This document shows positions 16,942 to 25,483 of a stretch of 64,000 nt of DNA, in pieces (position 1 is the first letter of the stretch; each line of letters begins with the position of its first letter). A model generated the notes under the pieces. It was not told the DNA's origin, searched no databases, and worked only from the letters and a program-made list of their open reading frames with translations. The stretch is from Burkholderia diffusa (GTDB taxonomy: Bacteria; Pseudomonadota; Gammaproteobacteria; Burkholderiales; Burkholderiaceae). A program made the translations under genes and the position numbers. The stretch spans positions 62,001-126,000 of the forward strand of contig NZ_CABVPN010000002.1 in assembly GCF_902499115.1 (NCBI RefSeq), in the 5' to 3' direction.

Positions 16942-17841
16942 TCAGGCCGTGGCGGCGAGCGCGCCCGTCGCGATGCGCGCCGCCGACGCGACGACGTCCG
17001 CACGTGCCGCCGCGTCGGCACGCGGCTGCGTGAACGACACGGCCAGCACGATCGGCGCGCGCGACGGCGGCCACAGCACCGCGACGTCGGTCGTCGTGCC
17101 GTAACCGCCGGTGCCGGTCTTGTCCGCGATGCGCCAGCCCGGCGGCACGCCGGCCGCGATTCCGGTCGCGCCGCGCGCGCCGCCGGTCATCCATTCCGTG
17201 AGCTGCGCACGCTGCGGCTCGCGCAGCGTATCGCCGAGCAGCAACCGCTGCAGCGTGTCGACCATCGCGACCGGTGTCGACGTATCGCGCTCGTCGCGCG
17301 GCGCCGCCTGGTTCAGTTCGGGTTCCCAGCGGTCCAGCCGGAATGCGGTGTCGCCGCTTTCGTGCGCGAACGATGTGACGGCCTGCGGACCGCCGAGCAC
17401 GCCCATCAGCAGGTTCCCCGCGCCCTTGTCGCCCGACTGCAGCATCGCCGTGCAGAGCTGCGCGATCGTCATCCCCGTGTCGACGTGGCTTTCCGTCACC
17501 GGCGAGCCGGCCACGACTTCATAGCGGCGATACAGGATGCGGCGCGGCAGCAGCGACGCGTCGAGCGAGCCGCGCGCGAGTATCGCGGCGGCGGCGACGA
17601 CCGCATAGGTGCCGCACAGCGGGAAGCGCTCGCGCGCGTGATGCGCGATGCGCGTGCCGCTCGACGTATCGAGTGCGGCGACGCCGAGCCGGCCGTTCGA
17701 CGCTTTTTCGAGCGCGGCGAGTTCGGCCTGGGCGGCATGTGCGCGGCCCTGGTCGGCGACGGGTGCCGACGAGCACGCGGCGACGAACGGCGCGGCGACG
17801 GCGGCGAGCAACAGCGAGCGGCGTGTCGGAGAGTGTTCCAT
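16942..17841 (-). CDS. class A beta-lactamase homologue with altered active site (probable pseudoenzyme)
   Basis: 299 residues from the ATG at 17841. The N-terminus RRSLLLAAVAAPFVAAC combines twin Arg with a lipobox (Cys23). The fold matches Burkholderia PenA-type enzymes: RLGVAALDTSSG, ERFPLCGTYA, RWEPELNQ with the deacylating Glu (E173, Ambler 166) and the KTG triad (241-243). However, the nucleophile motif S-x-x-K reads G77-T-Y-A80, so both Ser70 and Lys73 are lost, and the SDN loop reads G-D-K (137-139). Hydrolysis by the class A mechanism should be impossible. The frame is intact with normal codon use, which argues for a retained, non-hydrolytic role rather than recent decay. Confidence 0.85.
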   Translation of the reverse strand: MEHSPTRRSLLLAAVAAPFVAACSSAPVADQGRAHAAQAELAALEKASNGRLGVAALDTSSGTRIAHHARERFPLCGTYAVVAAAAILARGSLDASLLPRRILYRRYEVVAGSPVTESHVDTGMTIAQLCTAMLQSGDKGAGNLLMGVLGGPQAVTSFAHESGDTAFRLDRWEPELNQAAPRDERDTSTPVAMVDTLQRLLLGDTLREPQRAQLTEWMTGGARGATGIAAGVPPGWRIADKTGTGGYGTTTDVAVLWPPSRAPIVLAVSFTQPRADAAARADVVASAARIATGALAATA

Positions 17842-18049
17842 GGGTGAAGGGTGTTCTGTCGGAAACGGTGGCACGAAGCAACATACGTGCGCATCGACGA
17901 TGCACACGCATTCACGCCGACGGCCGGCTCGCGACGGCATACGCCGCGCATCCCCGAAGACGTCCGTCGGCCCCGCATGCGGCGGGACGCACATGAACAG
18001 GCCCTAGCGTAGCAGCGAGCGCCGCTGCGTTCCAGCGGCGCGGCCTGCA

Positions 18050-18901
18050 TCACCCTTGCGACGAAGGCAGGTACGGCATCGGATTGACGGGCTTGCCGTC
18101 GCGCCGCACTTCGAACAGCAGCGCGACACGCGAGTTGTCGAGGTCGCCCATCTCGGCGATCTCGTCGCCCCGGCGCACGATGTCGCCGGTCTTCACGAGC
18201 AGCTTGCGATTGTGCGCATAGGCCGTGAGGAAATCCGCGTTGTGCTGGACGATGATCAGGGTGCCGTAATCGTTCAGGCCGCTACCCGCGTACATCACGC
18301 GGCCGTCGGCCGCCGCGCGAACCGGGTCGCCCGGCCGGCCGGCGATCTGGATGCCGCGGTTCTGCCCCGGCCGGAACGCGTCGACGATCTTGCCGCGCGC
18401 GGGCCACGTGAGCGCCACCGCACCCGTGTGCCGCCTGGTTTCCTTCACGACCTGCCGGTCGCTCGCCGTCGACGCGCTCGCCTGCGCGGCGCCCGCCGCA
18501 TTGCTCGCGGCGGCCGGCGCCGCGGCCGGCGCGCTGCCACTCGCGCCCGATGCCTGCAACGGCTGCTGGCGAACGATGCGGAGCACCTGCCCCATGCGCA
18601 GCCTGCCGCGCCCATCGAGCTTGTTCCAGGTGCGCAGGTCGGCGACGCTGCAGTCGTTCGCGGACGCGATGCCCGACAGCGTGTCGCCGCGTTTCACCAT
18701 GTACTTCTGCGCGACGAGAATGGGCGCGGGCGGCGGCGTCGCGGGCGTGGCCGCCGGTGCGGCGGCGGGCTGCCCCGACGGCGATCCCGCCAGCGTGTCG
18801 CTCGGCGGGACGGACTGCGTGCTGGCACAACCGGCCATGACGAGCACCGCGGCGAGGCCGGACAGCCACGCCGACTTGCGGCAAATCTCGCGCTGTTTCA
18901 T
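18050..18901 (-). CDS. NlpD-like LysM/LytM lipoprotein (murein hydrolase activator)
   Basis: 283 residues from the ATG at 18901, which gives the lipoprotein signal MKQREICRKSAWLSGLAAVL followed by VMAGC (Cys25). A Pro/Ala linker precedes a LysM domain (about 67-110: YMVKRGDTLSGIAS…). An Ala-rich linker leads to a C-terminal M23/LytM domain (about 190-283). Zinc-ligand positions are replaced (NRGIQIAG in place of HxxxD, ALLFEVR in place of HxH), exactly as in E. coli NlpD and EnvC, so it should activate amidases rather than cut peptidoglycan. Located in the periplasm, outer-membrane anchored. There is no rpoS or surE neighbour, so this is a secondary paralogue. Confidence 0.88.
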   Translation of the reverse strand: MKQREICRKSAWLSGLAAVLVMAGCASTQSVPPSDTLAGSPSGQPAAAPAATPATPPPAPILVAQKYMVKRGDTLSGIASANDCSVADLRTWNKLDGRGRLRMGQVLRIVRQQPLQASGASGSAPAAAPAAASNAAGAAQASASTASDRQVVKETRRHTGAVALTWPARGKIVDAFRPGQNRGIQIAGRPGDPVRAAADGRVMYAGSGLNDYGTLIIVQHNADFLTAYAHNRKLLVKTGDIVRRGDEIAEMGDLDNSRVALLFEVRRDGKPVNPMPYLPSSQG

Positions 18902-19167
18902 GGACGATCGACTCCGGTTTGACAATCTTTCAAGCATCTCAAAAACGGAACGGCCGACGTGTAACCGGATGCAAACAATCATGACAAACGATCACGAACC
19001 AGGCGCCGGCGGACACTCGTTACCGGTAATACGGTCAATTTCGGGAAAACTTGACGGTTTCTGGCGCGCGATGCGGAAGAAATTTCGCAATGGGCCGAAA
19101 TTTCGAATGGCTTTCAATATCGATATAGCCGCATCGGACAGCCGATGCGGCTGCGATGGGTGCCCGC

Positions 19168-19278
19168 TCAACGCAGCCAGTCGACCAGCTCCGCGCAGGC
19201 CCACGCGAGCCCGATGCACAGGAACAGCAGGTGCAACGCGATCTTGAACGACACACCCCACGACGAATCGACCCGCAT
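19168..19278 (-). CDS. 36-residue single-pass membrane protein
   Basis: A short frame reads MRVDSSWGVSFKIALHLL then FLCIGLAWACAELVDWLR and stops. A strong ribosome site (gggggag on the minus strand, 19283-19289) precedes the ATG at 19278. One hydrophobic helix (about 11-29) with flanking charged residues gives a typical small membrane protein. Function unknown. It lies alone between the NlpD-like gene and a LysR gene. Confidence 0.55.
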   Translation of the reverse strand: MRVDSSWGVSFKIALHLLFLCIGLAWACAELVDWLR

Positions 19279-19436
19279 GACAGTCTCCCCCGGTTGATAT
19301 GCGGCCATGATCCGGCATCGATCCCGCCCCGAAAATGCGGAACCGGCGAACGGGGTCTCAGGCCCAGCCTGAGACCGGTGCGGCGGTTCCTGCTAACTTA
19401 TCGGCCATACCAATCCTTACGCGCCCTCACCCCGCC

Positions 19437-20333
19437 ATGCGATTCGACCTGACCGACCTGCGGCTCTTCCTGAACATCTGCGAGGCCGGCACGATCACGG
19501 GCGGCGCCGAGCGCACGCACATCACGCTGCAGGCAGCAAGCGAGCGCATTCGCGGGATGGAGGACGAACTCGGCGTGCCGCTGCTGCACCGGAGCAAGTC
19601 CGGCGCGCAGGTGACCGACGCCGGCCGCGCGCTCGAGCATCACGCGCGCACGGTGCTGCAGCAGATCGACCACATGCGCGGCGAACTGCAGCAATACGGC
19701 CAGGGGCTGCGCGGGCATATCCGCCTGCTCTGCAACACGGCCTCGCTGAGCGAATACCTGCCCGACGCGCTCGCCGCGTACCTGCCGCATCATCCGAAAC
19801 TGTCGATCAGCGTCGAGGAGCGCTCGAGCCAGGAAATCGTGCACGCGATCCGCAACAAGACGGCCGAGGTCGGCATCGTCGCCGATTCGGTCGGGCTCGG
19901 CGGGCTCGAGCAGAAGCCATTCCGCGAGGATTGGCTGATCGCGGTCGTGCCGGCCGGGCATCCGCTCGCCGCGCGCGACAAGGTCGCGTTCGACGAGATC
20001 GCCGACGCGGATTTCATCGGACTGACCGACGGCAGCGCGCTGCAGGTCCATCTCGCGGACCAGGCGCGTGCGCTCGGCAAGCGGATCCGCTACCGTGTGC
20101 AGCTGAAGAGTTTCGATGCGATCTGCCGCGTGATCGAAAGCGGCGTGGGGATCGGCATCGTGTCGCGCCACGCGGCCGAGCGCGCGATGCAGACGATGGA
20201 CGTGCGGCTCGTCGAGCTGTCCGACGCGTGGAGCCACCGCAAGCTGACGCTCTGCGCACGATCGTTCGATGCGCTGCCCAAATATACGCAGGCGTTCGTG
20301 TCGTATCTGTCGGGCGAAACGTCATCGCGCTGA
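19437..20333 (+). CDS. LysR family transcriptional regulator
   Basis: 298 residues from the ATG at 19437. HTH region MRFDLTDLRLFLNICEAGT and ITGGAERTHITLQAASERIRG, followed by a LysR substrate-binding domain. The subgroup with Phe-Asp-Leu start and weakly conserved helix resembles regulators placed beside sulfonate or small transporter genes, but no direct target is adjacent. The NTF2-like gene follows 51 nt downstream in the same direction. Confidence 0.9.
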   Translation: MRFDLTDLRLFLNICEAGTITGGAERTHITLQAASERIRGMEDELGVPLLHRSKSGAQVTDAGRALEHHARTVLQQIDHMRGELQQYGQGLRGHIRLLCNTASLSEYLPDALAAYLPHHPKLSISVEERSSQEIVHAIRNKTAEVGIVADSVGLGGLEQKPFREDWLIAVVPAGHPLAARDKVAFDEIADADFIGLTDGSALQVHLADQARALGKRIRYRVQLKSFDAICRVIESGVGIGIVSRHAAERAMQTMDVRLVELSDAWSHRKLTLCARSFDALPKYTQAFVSYLSGETSSR

Positions 20334-20384
20334 ACGCCCGCGCCATCCGCAACAGCCGGGCGATACACGAGGAGGCACCCCGTC

Positions 20385-20771
20385 ATGACGAAACCCGATC
20401 TCGCCACGCACTACCGCGCCTACATCGACTGCCTGAACCGCCAGGACTGGCCGGCGCTCGGCCAGTACGTCGCCGACAACGTGATCCACAACGACCGGCC
20501 GCTCGGCCTGGCCGGCTACCGCGCGATGCTCGAGCAGGATTTCCGCGACATTCCGGATCTCCATTTCGCGATCCGGCTGCTGGTGTGCGAACCGCCGCGC
20601 ATCGCGTGCCGGCTTCGCTTCGCGTGTGCGCCGAAAGGGACGTTCATGGGGCTCGCCGTCGACGGCACGCGCGTCACGTTCGCCGAGAACGTCATCTACG
20701 AATTTCACGACGGCAAGATCCGGCAGGTCTGGTCGGTGATCGACAAGGCGGCGATCGAAGCGCAGCTCTAG
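20385..20771 (+). CDS. SnoaL/NTF2-like fold protein (ester cyclase family)
   Basis: 128 residues, single domain. Features of the SnoaL-like polyketide cyclase family: HYRAYIDCLNRQDWPAL at the N-terminus, VIHNDRPLGLAGYRAML with the conserved His and Asn, FRDIPDLHFAIRLL, and the terminal IYEFHDGKIRQVWSV. Likely binds a small hydrophobic ligand; catalytic activity cannot be assigned. Follows the LysR gene and may be under its control. Confidence 0.8.
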   Translation: MTKPDLATHYRAYIDCLNRQDWPALGQYVADNVIHNDRPLGLAGYRAMLEQDFRDIPDLHFAIRLLVCEPPRIACRLRFACAPKGTFMGLAVDGTRVTFAENVIYEFHDGKIRQVWSVIDKAAIEAQL

Positions 20772-21183
20772 CATCGCCGCGGGGCCGCCGCCGGACAGAA
20801 TCGACAGCCGAGATCCGGCTTGATTCGATTTTCAGGGGTAACGTTTTCTCTTGCATCTCGTCGGAAGCGCGCCGCCCGAGCACCTTTCCAACGCTTCCGT
20901 CGCTGCCGATATGTCACGCTGCATTGCAGCGAAAATAATAATAAATCGCGGCAATTCCGGCATCAACACCCCATCTTCACGACAGCTGCCGTTTCGGCCA
21001 TCCGGGTTTTCACCGGCGTCTCCGGCGTGAAAGCGCATTGACATCGAAGCAATCGATGCCTAAATTTGGAAAACGTTTTCCTTCGCCTTCAGCGCGACGC
21101 CTTCGTGGCCCGCGCAGGGAGAACGCTTGCCTGCCCGAGTTGCGATTCAAGCCTTCATCACTATTCGAAAACCCGGAGACACA
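20772..21183 (+). promoter_or_regulatory. 412-nt intergenic region with two LacI-type half or full sites
   Basis: The region is more AT-rich than its surroundings. It contains a perfect 14-bp palindrome GGAAAACGTTTTCC (21068-21081), matching the central CG and flanking pattern of LacI/GalR-family operators, and an imperfect relative ggtaacgttttc around 20836-20848. The perfect copy is about 100 nt before the lyase-like lipoprotein start. No coding sequence is evident here. Confidence 0.55.
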
Positions 21184-23346
21184 ATGCATATGCGCAGCAG
21201 ATTCGCGCTCGGCGCCGCGCTCAGCGCCCTTTCCGTCCTGTTCGTCAGCGCATGCGGCGGCAACGACGTGACCGCCTCGCCACCCTCGTCGCCCCCGCCG
21301 TCGACACCGGCGCTCGCGCCGAACTCGTTGCAGGCGCTCGTCTACGGCGCCCCCGACACCAGCGTGCCGGCGGGCACGAGCATTCCGGTCACGATGATGG
21401 GCCAGATGCGCGCGCTGTTCGACCTGATCCGGAAGTCGCCCGACTTCACGCAGGTCGTGATGGATCTCGGCGACGGTTCGCCGGTTCACGTGCTCGACAC
21501 GAACACCGGCGACAAATTCCTTCCCGGCAAGCTCGCGCTCGGCCTGTCGTACATCCTGATCGACATGAAGTCGAAGGGCGACCCGCAATACGCAAGCTAT
21601 CTGGCGACGTACCAGACGATCACGACCGCGATGATGGCGCAGTCGGGCAGCGACTATGCGTATGCAAATACGTCATGGGGCGAGTACTACTACCTCGTCG
21701 CGCTGAACAACCTGAAGGCGCACGGCATGCTCAACGAGGTCTTCAGCGACGCGATGCTCGCGACGCTGCAGCAACGGCTCACCTTCTGCGACATGTTCGG
21801 CCCCGATGCAAGCGGCAAGACCAGCACCTGCCCGGCCGCCGGCACGCCGATCGACATTGCGTCGCTCAACACCGCGCAGAATTACTATGCGGTGTCCTAC
21901 GGAATTGCCGGCCTGCGGCAAAAACTCGGCTGGAGCAATCCGTCGTTCTCGTCGGCGACCGATCCGGCCGTCGCGACGATGGGCGCGCGCGATGCGCTGC
22001 TCTACACGTTGACGAACCACATCCGCAAGGATTCGTCGGGCGGGTTCTCCGACGAAGCGTCGAACACGCACACGACCTATTACGACCAGGCGCGCTACGA
22101 CCGCTACAGCACGCTGCTGATCGGCGAAGTGACCGAGCGCACGTTCGAGATGGGCAACGAGGCGAACCTCACGCCGGAACTGAAGGGCTATCTGCGCAAG
22201 TCGGTCGACCTGATCCTGCCGCAGCTGAACGCCGACGGCCAGGGCTTCGACTACGGCCGTTCGATCGGCCCGTACGGCGATTCCGCGTTCATGGAGATCC
22301 TGACGGCAGCGGCCAATGCGGGCGTGTTGACCGATCAGGAAAAGCAGATTGCGTACGCGTTCATCTACCGGGCCGCGCGTCGCTTCGACACGTACTGGTA
22401 CGACCCGTCGCTGCCGACGCCGTCGGTGAACATGTGGGTCAAGGGTCGCGGCACGGACGCCTATCGCGGCAAGCCGCGCGTGATGGGCGAGAATTTCAGC
22501 CTGCTGCACCAGTATCTTTACGTGAACGCGTGGTGGAACAAGCTCGGCTTCGGCGGCAAGGCGCCGATGGACGATGCGGCCTACGATGCGTGGCTCGACG
22601 CGCTGCCGCGCTACACGCTCACCCGGTACAACCAGCCCGGCGATACCGCGCATCCGTACGACGCGGCGCTGCTCACCGTGCGCGACGGCCGCCGCGTCAT
22701 CAACCTGAATCTCAGCCAGGCGCCCGACTACAACTCGTTCACGCCGTACTACCCGGTGCCGTTCTCCGACAAGCTGATCTACGGGACGACCGATCTGGGC
22801 TATGCACTGCTGGTGCCGCAGGTGTCGTACAACGGGAAGACCTACGTGCCCGTCACGTACTACAAGAACCTCAACGTGCAGCAGGCCAACGGCCAGGTGG
22901 TCGTGTCGTTCGACACGGCGAAGTTTCGTCTCGCGTCGAAGAACGCGGCGTACACGACGGATCTCGACCTCCAGGTGCATACCGTGCTGACGTTCGCGCA
23001 CGGCACGATCTCGCGCAGCGACACGCTTGCTTCGGGCACGCTCGCCGGTAACCTGTCGGTCGAGACGGACTTCGCGTCGTTCGCGGACTTCGCGTCGACG
23101 CAAGCAAACGGCGGCGGCACATCGGTGACGTACGCGAACAGCGCCGCGACCGGCTATGCGGCGTCCGGGTTCGACACCTGCGCGCTGTCCGCCTTCGACA
23201 CGGTCAACGGCGCGACGAACCCGCTGTCGACGACGCCGATCGGCCAGCTGCATTCGAACTTCGCGTGCAAGACCGCGCCGTTCGCGCTCGGTGCGGGCGT
23301 CACCCGCGCGTTCGGGTGGACGCTGAAGTACGCCGACCCGGCCTGA
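21184..23346 (+). CDS. large exported lipoprotein, polysaccharide-lyase-like
   Basis: 720 residues from the ATG at 21184 (a second in-frame ATG lies at 21190). The N-terminus has a lipobox (LFVSAC) followed by a Ser/Pro linker. Residues about 50-450 appear to be a helical barrel with many Trp/Tyr and Asn-Tyr-Tyr motifs (WGEYYYLVALNN, AQNYYAVSYGIAG, FDYGRSIGPYGDSAF, RVMGENFSLLHQYLYVNAWW). The remainder is beta-rich (NLNLSQAPDYNSFTPYYP…). This alpha-toroid plus beta-sandwich plan resembles heparinase II/III and alginate-lyase families, but I cannot place catalytic residues with certainty. An extracytoplasmic polysaccharide-active enzyme is an inference. A LacI-type palindrome lies upstream, consistent with sugar-responsive control. 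Confidence 0.55.
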   Translation: MHMRSRFALGAALSALSVLFVSACGGNDVTASPPSSPPPSTPALAPNSLQALVYGAPDTSVPAGTSIPVTMMGQMRALFDLIRKSPDFTQVVMDLGDGSPVHVLDTNTGDKFLPGKLALGLSYILIDMKSKGDPQYASYLATYQTITTAMMAQSGSDYAYANTSWGEYYYLVALNNLKAHGMLNEVFSDAMLATLQQRLTFCDMFGPDASGKTSTCPAAGTPIDIASLNTAQNYYAVSYGIAGLRQKLGWSNPSFSSATDPAVATMGARDALLYTLTNHIRKDSSGGFSDEASNTHTTYYDQARYDRYSTLLIGEVTERTFEMGNEANLTPELKGYLRKSVDLILPQLNADGQGFDYGRSIGPYGDSAFMEILTAAANAGVLTDQEKQIAYAFIYRAARRFDTYWYDPSLPTPSVNMWVKGRGTDAYRGKPRVMGENFSLLHQYLYVNAWWNKLGFGGKAPMDDAAYDAWLDALPRYTLTRYNQPGDTAHPYDAALLTVRDGRRVINLNLSQAPDYNSFTPYYPVPFSDKLIYGTTDLGYALLVPQVSYNGKTYVPVTYYKNLNVQQANGQVVVSFDTAKFRLASKNAAYTTDLDLQVHTVLTFAHGTISRSDTLASGTLAGNLSVETDFASFADFASTQANGGGTSVTYANSAATGYAASGFDTCALSAFDTVNGATNPLSTTPIGQLHSNFACKTAPFALGAGVTRAFGWTLKYADPA

Positions 23347-23448
23347 GCGGCCTGGCCGCCGCTCCGTGAGCGTCCTCGAAGCCGGCGCTCGAAACCGGCT
23401 TCGGGGCATTCACGCGCGGCGCGCATGGCGCGTGTCGGCGATGCCCGC

Positions 23449-24189
23449 TCACTGCCACGCCGAAGCGGCCATGCAGACGCCGAGCGCGGTCATCCCGACA
23501 AAGAAGCAGCGCTTGAAAGTCTTCTCGCTCATCACGCGCCGCGCATATTGCCCGCCGATCATCCCCGCGAGTGCCGGCACGAGCGCCAGCGCCGATACGC
23601 CGAGATCGACCGTCTGCAGCGCGCCCGTCACGCGCAACTGCAGCCCGAGCGCGATCGTCGACGCGGTAAACGAGAGCCCGAGCGCCTGGATCAGGTCATC
23701 CTTCGACAGCCGCAGCGCCTGCAGGTACGGCACGGCCGGCACGACGAACACGCCGGTGGCGGCCGTCACGACGCCCGTCAGATAGCCGATCGCGGCCGAC
23801 AGCCACTTTTCGTGCCGGCCCGGCGCGGGCAATCGCGCGGCGGCGAGCCCCCAGCCGCCGTAAGCGACCAGCACGAAGCCGAGCGCCGCGTGGGTCCACG
23901 CACTGCCGCCCGCGAGCGCGGGCAGCCCGCCCGTCAGCGTGCCGATCGTCAGCCCGGCGAGCAGCGGCCACAGACGTCTCAGCAACGGCCCGAACGACGG
24001 GCCGAGCCACAGCTGCCACACATTGGTGATGAACGACGGCACGAGCAGCAGGCTCGCGGCGGCCGACGGCGGCATCGCCAGCGTCAGCAGCCCCATCGCG
24101 ATCGTCGGCAGCCCGAGGCCGATCATGCCCTTGACCGCGCCGGCCAGCAGAAAGACCATCACGATGATCGTCAGCGTATGGGTTTGCAT
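23449..24189 (-). CDS. TauE/SafE family anion exporter
   Basis: 246 residues from the ATG at 24189; the longer frame upstream is unlikely to be translated. Eight or so hydrophobic segments are visible. Family features include the N-terminal GAVKGMIGLGLPTIAMGLL and the second-half repeat LTGVVTAATGVFVVPAVPYLQAL (split). Members export sulfite, sulfoacetate or related organic anions across the inner membrane. There is no adjacent sulfur gene, so the substrate is open. Confidence 0.85.
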   Translation of the reverse strand: MQTHTLTIIVMVFLLAGAVKGMIGLGLPTIAMGLLTLAMPPSAAASLLLVPSFITNVWQLWLGPSFGPLLRRLWPLLAGLTIGTLTGGLPALAGGSAWTHAALGFVLVAYGGWGLAAARLPAPGRHEKWLSAAIGYLTGVVTAATGVFVVPAVPYLQALRLSKDDLIQALGLSFTASTIALGLQLRVTGALQTVDLGVSALALVPALAGMIGGQYARRVMSEKTFKRCFFVGMTALGVCMAASAWQ

Positions 24190-24325
24190 GGAGGGCGTTC
24201 CGTCCGGTTGAAGACGGCGCCGATGATGAACCACCGTCACGCCGCCGGCCATCTGGCTTTGCCTGAGGCTGGCTCGGGCCCACCCGGCGGGCCTCGTCGC
24301 CTCATCATCCCGCCATGCCCGCCGT

Positions 24326-25342
24326 TCAGGCTGCGTGCGTCGACCCCCGGCCATGCTCGCTGTCGAGGTGCGCCATCTGGGGTGCTGGATAACGCTCGCC
24401 GGCAGCCGCCCCGGCGGGAACCGCCGTTTCGATGCGAGCCAGATCATCGACCGTTAGTTGCAACTTTGACGCTTGCAACGCGTCCTGGAGTTGCGTGCGC
24501 TTGCGCGCGCCGACCAGCGGCACGATGTCGTCGCCGCGCGACAGCGCCCACGCGATCGCGATCTGCGCCGGGTTGCTGCCCTTTTCGTCGGCAATCGCGC
24601 GCAGTGCGTCGACCAGCGCGAGATTGTGCGCGAGGTTCTCGCCCTGAAAGCGCGGGCTGGCCGCGCGGAAGTCGCGCTCACCCTGCCGCGCCGCGCTCCA
24701 GCCGCCGCCGAGCAGCCCGCGCGACAGCACGCCGTAGGCCGTCACGCCGATCCCGAGTTCGCGACACACGGGCAGGATGTCCGCCTCGATCCCGCGCGAC
24801 AGCAGCGAGTACTCGATCTGCAGGTCGGCGATCGGCGCGACGGCCGCCGCACGGCGGATCGTGTCGGCACCCACCTCCGAGAGGCCGATATGGCGCACAT
24901 GACCGGCCTTCACGAGATCGGCGATCGCGCCGACCGTCTCCTCGATCGGCACCGCCGGATCGACGCGCGCCGGCCGGTAGATGTCGATGTGGTCGGTGCC
25001 GAGCCGCTTCAGCGAATACGCGACGAAATTGCGGATCGCCTGCGGCCGCGCGTCGTAGCCGACGAACGCGCCGGCCGGATCGCGCAGCGCGCCGAATTTC
25101 ACGCTGATCAGCACCTGGTCGCGCGTGCGGCCGCGCAGCGCGTCGCGGATCAGCATCTCGTTGTCGCCCATCCCGTAGAAGTCGCCCGTATCGAGCAGCG
25201 TGATCCCGCTGTCGAGCGCCGCGTGCAGCGTCGCGATGCTTTCGTCGCGATCCGCCGGCCCGTAGAGATCCGACATCCCCATGCAGCCGAGCCCGATCGG
25301 CGACACCTGCGGGCCCGTGCGGCCCAGTTGACGCTTGTCCAT
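24326..25342 (-). CDS. aldo/keto reductase
   Basis: 338 residues from the ATG at 25342. Starts MDKRQLGRTGPQVSPIGLGCMGMSDLYG (two blocks), the AKR13/YakC-like pattern. Catalytic Asp and Tyr lie in LLDTGDFYGMGDNE, the Lys in LISVKFG; the usual His segment reads TDHIDIYRPARVDP, as in this subgroup. NADPH-binding C-terminal part includes VPLVGARKRTQL. It would reduce aldehydes or ketones in the cytoplasm. A LysR gene is divergently oriented 141 nt away, the usual arrangement for a regulator and its target. Confidence 0.9.
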   Translation of the reverse strand: MDKRQLGRTGPQVSPIGLGCMGMSDLYGPADRDESIATLHAALDSGITLLDTGDFYGMGDNEMLIRDALRGRTRDQVLISVKFGALRDPAGAFVGYDARPQAIRNFVAYSLKRLGTDHIDIYRPARVDPAVPIEETVGAIADLVKAGHVRHIGLSEVGADTIRRAAAVAPIADLQIEYSLLSRGIEADILPVCRELGIGVTAYGVLSRGLLGGGWSAARQGERDFRAASPRFQGENLAHNLALVDALRAIADEKGSNPAQIAIAWALSRGDDIVPLVGARKRTQLQDALQASKLQLTVDDLARIETAVPAGAAAGERYPAPQMAHLDSEHGRGSTHAA

Positions 25343-25483
25343 GTCCGTTTCCTTGCGGTGGTGAGTGAATGAACCGGATTCTGGACGCATTGCGGCGCGC
25401 GATAAACGCGAAACGCCCAACCAAATCATTCGACGCTGATTAACAATGGAGCCTGTCCCAATTCGCCCAGGCTCCCGCTCCGC

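Noticed and set aside
15946..17841. Functional AmpR-beta-lactamase resistance pair
   Set aside because: The beta-lactamase homologue lacks the catalytic Ser and Lys, and the genes are codirectional rather than divergent.
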